A stretch of DNA of 10,277 nt from JBEGTT01 sp041179245 (GCA_041179245.1 JBEGTT010000074.1:1-10277); one strand, 5' to 3'. Shown: positions 1 to 5,490, numbered from the stretch's first letter. Notes: a model not told the origin generated them from the letters alone. Translations and numbers: made by a program.

Positions 1-314
1 CCGAAGGCACGCGTATGTCCCCCGGCGAACACAAGCCGTTCCAGATTGGCGGCGCGTTTATGGCGGCCAAAGCCGGAGCCACCGTGGTTCCCGTGGCACA
101 CAATGCCGGCGAACTTTGGGCCAAAAATGCCTTCATCAAAAAGCCCGGCACGATTACGGTCAGCATCGGCCCGGCGATTGAAACAACTGGACTTAGCGTT
201 CAGGAAGTTAACCGCTTAGCCGAATCTTGGATCGAAGCCGAAATGCGCAAACTGTCGCCGCATCGATACCCAACAGAAGCGATTGATGCCGAGTGCCACG
301 GAAAGTCAGCGTAG
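1..314 (+). CDS. plsC: 1-acyl-sn-glycerol-3-phosphate acyltransferase (PlsC family), C-terminal part
   Basis: Only the last 103 or so codons are present; the 5' part lies before the window and the first complete codon is at position 3. The fragment opens with E-G-T-R, which matches block III of the PlsC/glycerolphosphate acyltransferase family (substrate glycerophosphate binding). It is followed by the family's hydrophobic segment ending in V-V-P-V-A-H-N, which corresponds to block IV. The enzyme transfers a fatty acyl group to lysophosphatidic acid to make phosphatidic acid at the inner membrane. The catalytic HX4D motif would be upstream and cannot be checked here. The stop at 312-314 lies inside the next gene, so the two overlap by about 29 bp and are probably co-transcribed. 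The family call is firm; the exact paralogue is not, since many proteobacteria carry several PlsC-like proteins. Confidence 0.88.
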   Translation, partial: EGTRMSPGEHKPFQIGGAFMAAKAGATVVPVAHNAGELWAKNAFIKKPGTITVSIGPAIETTGLSVQEVNRLAESWIEAEMRKLSPHRYPTEAIDAECHGKSA

Positions 315-1026
315 CCTGACTTTAGGTAGTCGCCCGATTGCCTACACGCTCAAACGCTCGAAACGGCGAACCATCGGTTTAGCGGTAGATCATCGTGGAT
401 TGCGTGTTTCTGCACCGCTTCGGGCGCGCATTGGCGACATTGAGCAACTGCTGCAAAACCATCAAAACTGGGTGATCGACAAACTCACCGCTTGGGCACA
501 ACGCGCTAGCCCCCAAACTGCGCCAGCAGTTATCGAGTCTGGGCTAACGTTTCCTTGGTTAGGTCAAACAATCACCTTGCACTCGGAAACCGCGAGTACC
601 CGGAACACTGTTTTTTGGGGAACAAGTCATCTAACGCTTTGCCTTCGCGCTAATGCAGATGCAGAAAAAGCGTTTCGGAAAGCACTGATGGAGGCTGCAA
701 GGCAATACTTTGAGATGCGCATTCAACACATCACTCAAGCCGCACATCAATTATCCCCGTCCTTGCATTTGGAACCACCGCCGTTAGCCCTCACCGCTGC
801 CCGAACGCGCTGGGGCAGTTGCAGCCAGAAAGCACTGCGCTTGAATTGGCGACTAATGCACTTTGCCCCAGAGTTGGTCGATTACGTCGTCGCCCACGAA
901 CTTGCTCACTTGGTCGAAATGAACCACAGCCCACGTTTTTGGGCGGTCGTCGAACGCCTTTATCCTGACTGGCAAAACGCCCGTCGCGCACTTCGTTTAG
1001 CAGGCCCCACATGTCCGAAGTTTTAA
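286..1026 (+). CDS. YgjP-like M48-type metallopeptidase (DUF45/SprT-like fold)
   Basis: This 246-residue protein fits the YgjP/DUF45 zinc metallopeptidase family. The C-terminal half has the family signature R-T-R-W-G-S-C-S, then the zinc site H-E-L-A-H at residues 204-208. A third histidine follows at residue 214 in N-H-S-P-R-F-W. The N-terminal half is the usual basic beta-rich region (K-R-S-K-R-R-T-I-G-L). No signal peptide or membrane segment is visible, so it is probably cytoplasmic; the substrate is unknown. ATG at 286 was chosen; a TTG directly before it (283) is the only other nearby start, and neither has a strong ribosome site, consistent with coupling to the upstream gene it overlaps. 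Its 3' end overlaps miaA by 16 bp. Confidence 0.88.
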   Translation: MPSATESQRSLTLGSRPIAYTLKRSKRRTIGLAVDHRGLRVSAPLRARIGDIEQLLQNHQNWVIDKLTAWAQRASPQTAPAVIESGLTFPWLGQTITLHSETASTRNTVFWGTSHLTLCLRANADAEKAFRKALMEAARQYFEMRIQHITQAAHQLSPSLHLEPPPLALTAARTRWGSCSQKALRLNWRLMHFAPELVDYVVAHELAHLVEMNHSPRFWAVVERLYPDWQNARRALRLAGPTCPKF

Positions 1027-1985
1027 GCCACGAAGTTGTCGCCCAGTTGCCGCCTGCCATTCTGCTGATGGGGCCAACCGCCAGCGGCAAAACAGCGATA
1101 GCGCTCGAACTTGCCGCGCGTTACCCGATTCGGCTCATCAGTGTGGATTCCGCTCTGGTATTCAAAGACATGAATATCGGCACCGCCAAACCGGATGTCG
1201 CAACGCTGCAGCATTTTCCCCACGACCTGGTTGACCTGATTACCCCAGAAGAATCGTATTCCGCTGCTCGCTTTCGTAACGAAGCTCTCGCCGCCATGCA
1301 CGCCGCAGTTGCCGACCACAAAATCCCGCTACTCGTTGGCGGCACAATGCTTTATTACCGGGCCTTACTGGAAGGGCTGGCTGACTTGCCGCAAGCTGAC
1401 CCAGCAACGCGTGCGGAGCTGGATGAAAAAGCTGCACAACTCGGTTGGCCGGCAATTCACACCGAATTAGCCTCCCTAGATCCAGTCACCGCAGCCCGCC
1501 TAAAACCCAACGATTCACAACGGATTCAACGCGCGTTAGAAGTCTGTTTGGTCAGTGGTCGGCCAATGTCGGCGCTATTGGCAGAGTCCAATACACAAGC
1601 CACCCTGCCCTTTCGCATACTGTCTTTAGGCTTATTACCCAGTGATCGAAGTGTCCTGCACCGTCGTATCGAACAGCGCTTTCGGCAGATGCTCACCGAT
1701 GGCCTAATTGAAGAAGTCGAATGGCTGCGTAGCCGCTACGACCTTTCGCTGGATTTACCTTCGATGCGCTGTGTCGGTTACCGGCAGGTCTGGGAATGGA
1801 TGGATGGCGCGTATAGCCAGAAAGAATTAACCGACCGGGGCATCTTCGCCACCCGCCAACTCGCCAAGCGGCAGATAACGTGGATGACGAATACGCTGAA
1901 ACCAGAGGTCTTTAACTGCCTTGATGCCGACCTGCTATCGCAGCTCAAAATCCGCACAGACCAGTTTTTGCAAGAAGCCACCTAA
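1011..1985 (+). CDS. miaA: tRNA dimethylallyltransferase MiaA
   Basis: MiaA transfers a dimethylallyl group from DMAPP to the N6 of A37 in tRNAs that read UNN codons, the first step towards ms2i6A, in the cytoplasm. The 324 residues match the usual family length (about 310-320) from end to end. Visible landmarks are the P-loop G-P-T-A-S-G-K-T at residues 21-28 and the D-S-A-L-V-F segment with the catalytic/prenyl-binding Asp at 46. G-T-A-K-P is at 57-61, G-G-T-M-L-Y-Y at 110-116, and R-C-V-G-Y-R-Q and R-Q-L-A-K-R-Q-I-T-W lie near the C-terminus. The ATG start lies inside the end of the metallopeptidase gene, with a weak AGCAGG-like ribosome site. No hfq follows, unlike the enterobacterial mutL-miaA-hfq order. 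The next gene converges on it after only 11 bp, and no clear terminator hairpin is visible between them. Confidence 0.97.
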   Translation: MSEVLSHEVVAQLPPAILLMGPTASGKTAIALELAARYPIRLISVDSALVFKDMNIGTAKPDVATLQHFPHDLVDLITPEESYSAARFRNEALAAMHAAVADHKIPLLVGGTMLYYRALLEGLADLPQADPATRAELDEKAAQLGWPAIHTELASLDPVTAARLKPNDSQRIQRALEVCLVSGRPMSALLAESNTQATLPFRILSLGLLPSDRSVLHRRIEQRFRQMLTDGLIEEVEWLRSRYDLSLDLPSMRCVGYRQVWEWMDGAYSQKELTDRGIFATRQLAKRQITWMTNTLKPEVFNCLDADLLSQLKIRTDQFLQEAT

Positions 1986-1996
1986 ATCTACGCGCG

Positions 1997-2290
1997 TTAT
2001 TTGCAATCAGCATCTTCGGGGGTCGAATGCCGAAAAACTTCCCCCACCCATATTAGATTCCCTGTCGCCACTTCAATCGCCATAGTACTTGTCGATTGCC
2101 CAAAGACGATCAAATTTCCATCAGCAAGAGTTGCGGGGAGAGAAAACCCCCACCGCTTACCCTTGACGATAAAATCCTTGCCATTCGCGGTGATGTCTAG
2201 GGTATGGCAAAAGGTTCCTTGATAAAGCACCCATCTGCCAATAAATTTCGTACTGTCATCCTGTGCGAATGAACCCGTTAGGCTCCCCAA
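1997..2290 (-). CDS. hypothetical small protein, possibly 3' part of a frameshifted gene
   Basis: An open frame of up to 97 codons with no convincing start. The only near-terminal candidate is TTG at 2290, with no ribosome site, and an in-frame TAA lies six codons before it. The translated product begins L-G-S-L-T-G-S-F-A-Q-D-D, which looks like the end of a signal peptide and its cleavage site (F-A-Q) without the hydrophobic part. The rest (G-R-W-V-L-Y-Q-G-T-F-C-H and later N-L-I-W-V-G-E-V-F) alternates in a way that suggests a small beta-rich, possibly exported domain with two cysteines. It overlaps the preceding small ORF by 13 bp in another frame. A single extra base in the GGGG run near 2286 would fuse the two into one protein of about 165 residues. 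I do not recognise the family; it may be a real short gene or a broken one. Confidence 0.4.
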   Translation of the reverse strand: MGSLTGSFAQDDSTKFIGRWVLYQGTFCHTLDITANGKDFIVKGKRWGFSLPATLADGNLIVFGQSTSTMAIEVATGNLIWVGEVFRHSTPEDADCK

Positions 2291-2496
2291 GGAATTTGAA
2301 ACAGTTTAGCCATGGCTGACACCCCCAAAGTGGTGCCCGCGACGGCAGTTCCAATCGCGACGCCTGCTGCCACACGCTTTGTCACCCCTAGAAAATCAAC
2401 CACATCTCCAGCAAAGCCAACCCACTCACATACTGACTTCGTGCGCATCAATAATTGCCCCACAGCTCTAAGAAAGAAAGGCATTTGTTAGGCTCC
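2277..2496 (-). repeat. 10-bp direct repeat pair (2277-2286 and 2487-2496)
   Basis: GTTAGGCTCC on the + strand (GGAGCCTAAC on the coding strand) occurs at 2277-2286 and again at 2487-2496. In both copies the TAA inside it is the stop of a short ORF ending Gly-Ala. The 2487-2496 copy also supplies the GGAG ribosome site for the ORF starting at 2484. The 2277-2286 copy sits where the following open frame would need its ribosome site, but no start codon follows at the right spacing. This suggests a small duplication or a deletion scar between short repeats. Two 10-mers can also arise by chance. Confidence 0.35.
2278..2484 (-). CDS. hypothetical 68-residue protein with one hydrophobic segment
   Basis: The ATG at 2484 is preceded by GGAG with eight bases of spacing, a good ribosome site, so translation here is plausible. 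The product has a basic N-terminus, a conserved-looking C-E-W-V-G-F-A-G-D-V-V-D-F-L-G stretch, and then a glycine/alanine-rich hydrophobic segment (residues about 38-58) that could span or associate with the membrane. It ends P-W-G-A. I do not recognise a family. It lies third or fourth in a same-strand series after the lipoprotein gene and overlaps the next open frame, so it is either a small membrane protein of that operon or the N-terminal half of a gene broken by a frameshift near 2286. Confidence 0.42.
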   Translation of the reverse strand: MPFFLRAVGQLLMRTKSVCEWVGFAGDVVDFLGVTKRVAAGVAIGTAVAGTTLGVSAMAKLFQIPWGA

Positions 2497-2562
2497 GTGG
2501 CGAATTAGGTGATTACACGATGAAACATCACCGACGTTGTACTGAATAATTTTGCCTCTCAT
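2488..2562 (-). CDS. possible 24-residue ORF coupled to the lipoprotein gene (or gene remnant)
   Basis: The ATG at 2560-2562 shares bases with the TGA stop of the lipoprotein gene in an ATGA overlap, and an AAGGG ribosome-like site sits about seven bases before it, so ribosomes could re-initiate here. The product starts M-R-G-K-I-I-Q-Y-N-V-G-D and ends R-H-G-A after only 24 residues. From memory, M-(R/K)-G-K-I-x-x-Y/F-N is how some bacterial proteins with an N-terminal cold-shock-like domain begin, so this may be the surviving 5' end of a longer gene that has since been deleted. That resemblance is short and not decisive. Its stop lies inside the sequence that provides the ribosome site for the next ORF. 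Confidence 0.25.
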   Translation of the reverse strand: MRGKIIQYNVGDVSSCNHLIRHGA

Positions 2563-3284
2563 AAAACGCCCTTCGGTTGTGCGGGGTTAATCAGCGCCAC
2601 TTTGCCGGCAGCACCGTCCACAATTTGCAAACTTAGGTTTTGAGAACCAGCGGCTTGCCCATTCAGATACACCGTCGTTTTAAGAGGATATTCGCCTTCA
2701 GGAACCCCTTTGGGCATTTTGAGTGCGAAAGATGAGTGGTAACCGCCCGCGCCTTGGCCGTCATTGACGACCTTGCGGCTGGTCTGAACCTTTCCGTCGG
2801 GACGGGTCATTGCCATTTCCATTTCGATCACTGGTGGCTTGGTGTCACGGGTACCGGCTACCACGTCAATATCGGTATTCAAGGTAGTTTGACCACCGGG
2901 GGCGATTTTTGCGACGGGCGCTAAAGCAGATTGAAACCGCACGATCTTGGCCTGTTCCGGCAACGCCCCTTTATTAGCAATTTTGTAATCGCCTTGGACT
3001 TGCTGAGCACTACGAGTTTGCTTCGTCTGGTAGTTCATCGCCATGCAAGCACCACCTGCAAGGGTTGCTCCAATCGCGGCATTTTTCAGAGTGTCTTTGC
3101 TGCCGCCGGAAAGTAATGCCCCCGCAATCGCGCCGCCCAGCGCAAAGATCCCTTCATTGCAATCGCCATCACTGGCTGTTTGGGCACCATTGCCGGGGCC
3201 AGATGTCGTCACACACGCGCTAACCGATAGGCAAAGCGCAACCGCTGCGGTAATACCGCGTACTACAAATAGCTTTTTCTGCAT
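2559..3284 (-). CDS. putative outer-membrane lipoprotein with glycine zipper and Ig-like C-terminal domain
   Basis: The N-terminus is a clear type II signal peptide: lysines, a hydrophobic stretch, then the lipobox V-S-A-C with the modified cysteine at residue 24 of the chosen start. The residue after the cysteine is Val, not Asp, which favours sorting to the outer membrane. A Ser/Gly/Asn linker leads to a glycine-zipper-like segment (G-G-A-I-A-G-A-L-L-S-G-G and A-I-G-A-T-L-A-G-G), which may insert into a membrane. The last 120 residues or so alternate in a beta-sandwich pattern with E-G-E-Y-P-L-K-T-T-V-Y, like an Ig/macroglobulin-type fold that might bind a partner or wall. ATG 3284 was preferred because AGGGA lies seven bases before it; ATG 3290 is in frame but sits only one base from that site. 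It follows the YccF-TPR gene after about 30 bp, so the two are probably one operon. No specific function is recognised. Confidence 0.82.
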   Translation of the reverse strand: MQKKLFVVRGITAAVALCLSVSACVTTSGPGNGAQTASDGDCNEGIFALGGAIAGALLSGGSKDTLKNAAIGATLAGGACMAMNYQTKQTRSAQQVQGDYKIANKGALPEQAKIVRFQSALAPVAKIAPGGQTTLNTDIDVVAGTRDTKPPVIEMEMAMTRPDGKVQTSRKVVNDGQGAGGYHSSFALKMPKGVPEGEYPLKTTVYLNGQAAGSQNLSLQIVDGAAGKVALINPAQPKGVL

Positions 3285-3316
3285 TTTCATTTCCCTGATT
3301 AGTGTGAGTTCGTCAA

Positions 3317-4531
3317 TTAGCGAATTTCAATTGAGTCCATTGCCGCCTGCTGCCCTGCCTTGGCTTTTTGAAGTAAAGATTTGGCCGTAGAACTGGCGGG
3401 ATCAACCCGCAGAGCCGACTTGGCCTGCGTAATGGCACAATCAAAGCGCTTGGCCGCTAGACACTCCGCCCCATCCTTAACCATGCCGTCGACAATGGCG
3501 CTGTTCGGATTTTTTGGCGGGTTAGTTGGTGAACTGCTTGGCTGATGAACGGTAGTTGTTGGTGCGGGTGATTTTGCTGCTGCAGTGGAAGCTGCTGCTT
3601 TTTTCTTAGCCTCTTCCTGTTGGGCCGCCGCTAATTTCTCAGCAGCCAGTTTTTCTGCGTCCAATTTATCGGCAAGTGCTTTGTCTGCCGACACCTTGGC
3701 CTCAGCGTCGGCTTTGGTTTTCTCGCTAGCTAGTTTTTCTGCTAACGCCTGGTCAGCCAACGCTTTCTCTTTGGCTGCTTTGTCAGCAGCAGCTTTAGCT
3801 TCTATTGCCGCATTGTCGACGGCAGGGGTTTTGGGCATGTCATCACGGAATATTTCCCGCGCCAGTTCTTTCTTAACTTGGTTATCCGCAACAGACCTTT
3901 GAGAATCGCCGCCGACCAGTTTGAACACCACAACGACAGCAACGATTACCCCCAACGCAGCAGCCCCATAACCAACAACTTTGGGTTTGTTAGCCAAGTC
4001 TCGAACTGCTTCCTGCAATTTATCCGTATTAATGGAGGGAGTAACTTGCTCTGTGACTACTGATGCCGGAGCTACTGCCGGTGGCACCCCATCCAACTCA
4101 CGCTGAGCTTTGCGGCGCTCAAGTTCTTCGGCCATCGCAGAAGAAACACATTTCTTCCCAACCGGGTTAAGGTAAGTGCTGAGTGATTTTGCAAGGACCA
4201 TTGCAGCGGGTATGCCCATAATCGACAAAAATAACAAACCCACCTGAATGGCGCCCAGCACAACCAAAACGATACCGAGTGGTAAATAAAACAGCATCAG
4301 AATTTTTGAATAAGTATTCCATGCCGAATTCGGAACAGCGCTCACATCGGATTGCTTGACCATCGTATTGCCAAATGGCCAAAAAAGTAATTTGCCTAGC
4401 TCCATCAGCCCCAGCCCAATAGGGGCGGCAACAACCGTTATGGTGAGCAACAGCCCCAGTAAATAGGTAATAGTCGCGCTTACGAACCCGAAAAAAGGGA
4501 AGTGCCAAATGATGTTGCCAAAGACTTTCAT
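3317..4531 (-). CDS. YccF-domain membrane protein fused to coiled coil and TPR-like tail
   Basis: This 404-residue protein has four visible parts. Residues 5-130 resemble the YccF inner-membrane domain: two related hydrophobic hairpins, W-P-F-G-N at 51-55, and I-M-G-I-P-x-A-M-V-L-A-K ending in N-P-V-G-K-K-C-V-S at 122-130. A third membrane segment runs from about 187 to 206. Residues 240-320 are an Ala/Lys/Glu/Asp-rich repeat (A-D-K-A, A-E-K-L-A) that should form a long helix or coiled coil, as in TolA. After a Pro/Ser/Thr linker, residues 344-395 (A-E-C-L-A-A-K-R-F-D-C-A-I) look like one or two TPR units. Ordinary YccF proteins are near 150 residues, so the extension is unusual. GAGGTGAG close before the ATG is a strong ribosome site. 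The gene leads the leftward cluster with the lipoprotein, suggesting a transmembrane or envelope-spanning role. The exact role is unknown. Confidence 0.85.
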   Translation of the reverse strand: MKVFGNIIWHFPFFGFVSATITYLLGLLLTITVVAAPIGLGLMELGKLLFWPFGNTMVKQSDVSAVPNSAWNTYSKILMLFYLPLGIVLVVLGAIQVGLLFLSIMGIPAAMVLAKSLSTYLNPVGKKCVSSAMAEELERRKAQRELDGVPPAVAPASVVTEQVTPSINTDKLQEAVRDLANKPKVVGYGAAALGVIVAVVVVFKLVGGDSQRSVADNQVKKELAREIFRDDMPKTPAVDNAAIEAKAAADKAAKEKALADQALAEKLASEKTKADAEAKVSADKALADKLDAEKLAAEKLAAAQQEEAKKKAAASTAAAKSPAPTTTVHQPSSSPTNPPKNPNSAIVDGMVKDGAECLAAKRFDCAITQAKSALRVDPASSTAKSLLQKAKAGQQAAMDSIEIR

Positions 4532-4566
4532 AACTCACCTCGTTGAACCACATTGGAATAGAAAAG

Positions 4567-4597
4567 CGCCGCATCAACATATGCATACTGAGCGGCG
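4567..4597. repeat. GC-rich inverted repeat enclosing an 8-bp palindrome, between divergent genes
   Basis: CGCCGC at 4567-4572 is matched by GCGGCG at 4592-4597, and between them lies the perfect palindrome TATGCATA (4580-4587). The arrangement sits in the 144-bp gap between the leftward YccF-TPR gene and the rightward XRE gene, about 35 bp from the YccF-TPR start codon. It could be an operator for the adjacent XRE regulator or a hairpin in the leader of the leftward transcript. There is no U-run beside it on either strand, so it is not a standard terminator. Confidence 0.3.
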
Positions 4598-4623
4598 AAG
4601 CATTACACCAAAATCCCAATGTA

Positions 4624-4652
4624 TTGTCGAATATATTCCGTGGATTGATAGT
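4624..4652 (+). promoter_or_regulatory. weak candidate sigma-70 promoter for the XRE gene
   Basis: TTGTCG at 4624-4629 and GATAGT at 4647-4652 are separated by 17 bp, each matching the consensus at four positions. Transcription would begin close to 4659, leaving a leader of fewer than 20 bases before the ATG at 4676. The match is modest and rests on spacing. Confidence 0.22.
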
Positions 4653-4675
4653 CTCTGCACAACCATCCTTGCCAG

Positions 4676-4915
4676 ATGGAATGTTTGTTCGATCCGGCCA
4701 AGCAACGGCTTGCTGCCAATATCAAATCACTGCGAAAGGGGGCCGGCCTTTCGCAAGAAGCGTTAGCTTTGGCAGCGGATGTTGATCGAACTTATGTGTC
4801 ACAAATTGAGCGTGCAACAGGCAACCCGTCGCTACTTATTCTGTGCAGGCTTGCTGAAGTTTTGAAAGTTGATGTTGTTGCATTGTTACTCCCTACAGGC
4901 AACCTAGCCAGTTGA
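4676..4915 (+). CDS. small XRE/Cro-CI family transcriptional regulator
   Basis: A 79-residue protein that is almost entirely one HTH_3 domain. Residues 10-20 form helix 1 (R-L-A-A-N-I-K-S-L-R). L-S-Q-E-A-L-A at 25-31 starts the helix-turn-helix, and the recognition helix is D-R-T-Y-V-S-Q-I-E-R at 37-46. N-P-S-L-L-I-L-C-R-L-A-E-V-L and a hydrophobic tail follow, as in stand-alone repressors. It should bind DNA as a dimer. The ATG at 4676 has no clear ribosome site; a weak promoter (TTGTCG, 17 bp, GATAGT) ends about 25 bases before it, so a near-leaderless message is possible. It lies between the divergent YccF-TPR gene and the YefM-YoeB pair, 48 bp before the antitoxin start. Its target could be either neighbour or its own gene; nothing in the sequence decides this. 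Confidence 0.85.
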   Translation: MECLFDPAKQRLAANIKSLRKGAGLSQEALALAADVDRTYVSQIERATGNPSLLILCRLAEVLKVDVVALLLPTGNLAS

Positions 4916-4940
4916 CTAAGCGTACGATTATGCGTACGTT
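4912..4940 (+). promoter_or_regulatory. candidate promoter of the toxin-antitoxin operon
   Basis: TTGACT (4912-4917) is a five-of-six match to the -35 box and is followed, after 17 bp, by the weaker -10 candidate TACGTT (4935-4940). It overlaps the last codon and stop of the XRE gene and entirely covers the two CGTACG boxes, so a repressor bound there would block RNA polymerase. Transcription would start about 15 bases before the antitoxin start codon. Confidence 0.4.
4920..4938. promoter_or_regulatory. putative YefM-YoeB autoregulatory operator (two CGTACG boxes, 12 bp centre to centre)
   Basis: The palindromic hexamer CGTACG occurs at 4921-4926 and 4933-4938, both preceded by G, with centres exactly 12 bp apart, directly upstream of the antitoxin gene. 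The characterised E. coli yefM-yoeB operator also has two palindromes with a hexamer core (TGTACA) whose centres are 12 bp apart. The same geometry with a symmetric change of the outer bases is what a related YefM with slightly different specificity would need. The link to this protein is inference from position and architecture. Confidence 0.55.
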
Positions 4941-4963
4941 ATTGTGGCGTATAGGAGACCCAC

Positions 4964-5206
4964 ATGACCACACTCACCGCCAGCGAAGCACGATCTAGTC
5001 TTTACCGTTTGATCGATGAGACATCAGCCAACCATCAGCCCGTGCTGATCACCGGAAAACGACACAACGCGGTACTCGTCTCGGCCGAAGATTGGGCATC
5101 CATCCAAGAAACCCTGTATCTATTGTCCGTTCCCGGTATGAGGGAGTCGATCCGTGAAGGTTTGGCGACACCGATTGAAGAATGCGGCGAGGAGCTTGCT
5201 TGGTGA
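4964..5206 (+). CDS. yefM: type II antitoxin, YefM/Phd family
   Basis: An 80-residue antitoxin that binds and neutralises the YoeB-type RNase encoded next to it and represses its own promoter. The N-terminal half is the Phd/YefM DNA-binding and dimerisation fold (T-A-S-E-A-R-S-S-L-Y-R-L-I-D-E, then P-V-L-I-T-G-K-R-x-N-A-V-L-V-S-A-E-D-W). The C-terminal part (E-T-L-Y-L-L-S-V-P-G-M-R-E-S-I-R-E-G) is the typical toxin-binding tail. Its length agrees with E. coli YefM (about 83). AGGAG at 4953-4957 gives a strong ribosome site. Its TGA stop overlaps the GTG start of the toxin by four bases, which couples translation so that antitoxin is made first. The promoter region carries the double-hexamer operator described separately. 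Confidence 0.93.
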   Translation: MTTLTASEARSSLYRLIDETSANHQPVLITGKRHNAVLVSAEDWASIQETLYLLSVPGMRESIREGLATPIEECGEELAW

Positions 5207-5466
5207 GCTGGCAACTGGTCTACACCAAGCACGCACAAAAAGATGCTGAGAAGCTGGCATCTGCTGGGCTAAAAGACAAAACCAAAGCGTTACTGGAAGT
5301 CTTGCACGAAAACCCATTTCAAAATCCACCGCCTTACGAGAAGCTGGTAGGCGATTTAGCCGGTACTTATTCTCGACGGATCAATATCCAGCACCGTTTG
5401 GTTTACCAAGTTATTGCCGAGCAACGGGTAGTCAAGGTACTTCGGATGTGGTCGCACTACGAGTAG
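5203..5466 (+). CDS. yoeB: type II toxin, Txe/YoeB family ribosome-dependent mRNA endonuclease
   Basis: An 87-residue RelE-superfamily toxin of the YoeB branch, which cleaves mRNA in the ribosomal A site. GTG at 5203 was chosen because AGGAG precedes it at good spacing and it gives the canonical start (M)-S-W-Q-L-V-Y-T-K-H-A-Q-K-D; an ATG 21 bases upstream would only add seven residues that overlap the antitoxin. With this start Glu46, Arg65 and the C-terminal His85-Tyr86 fall at or next to the catalytic residues known in E. coli YoeB (Glu46, Arg65, His83, Tyr84), so the toxin looks intact. N-P-F-Q-N-P-P-P-Y-E-K-L and S-R-R-I-N-I-Q-H-R-L-V-Y are family hallmarks. It converges with the following metallo-hydrolase gene after a 24-bp gap. 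Confidence 0.95.
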   Translation: MSWQLVYTKHAQKDAEKLASAGLKDKTKALLEVLHENPFQNPPPYEKLVGDLAGTYSRRINIQHRLVYQVIAEQRVVKVLRMWSHYE

Positions 5467-5490
5467 CCCCTACATTCTCGCCAATCCGTT

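Noticed and set aside
1986..1996. Possible bidirectional terminator between miaA and the converging ORF
   Set aside because: The 11-bp gap and flanks hold only a short CGCGCG run, with no stem-loop followed by a T-run on either strand.
3585..3902. Open + strand frame of 105 codons rich in Ala and Ser
   Set aside because: It is the mirror of the Ala/Lys repeat of the YccF-TPR gene on the other strand; low-complexity codons leave the antisense frame open. No ribosome site or domain.
4167..4619. Open - strand frame of 150 codons
   Set aside because: It overlaps the YccF domain of the larger gene in another frame, has unnatural composition (many Cys, Trp and His) and extends through the intergenic gap without a ribosome site.
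5182..5202. ATG upstream of yoeB adding seven residues
   Set aside because: The added residues lie inside the antitoxin gene and are absent from YoeB proteins; the GTG at 5203 has the ribosome site and aligns Glu46 and Arg65 with the known catalytic residues.
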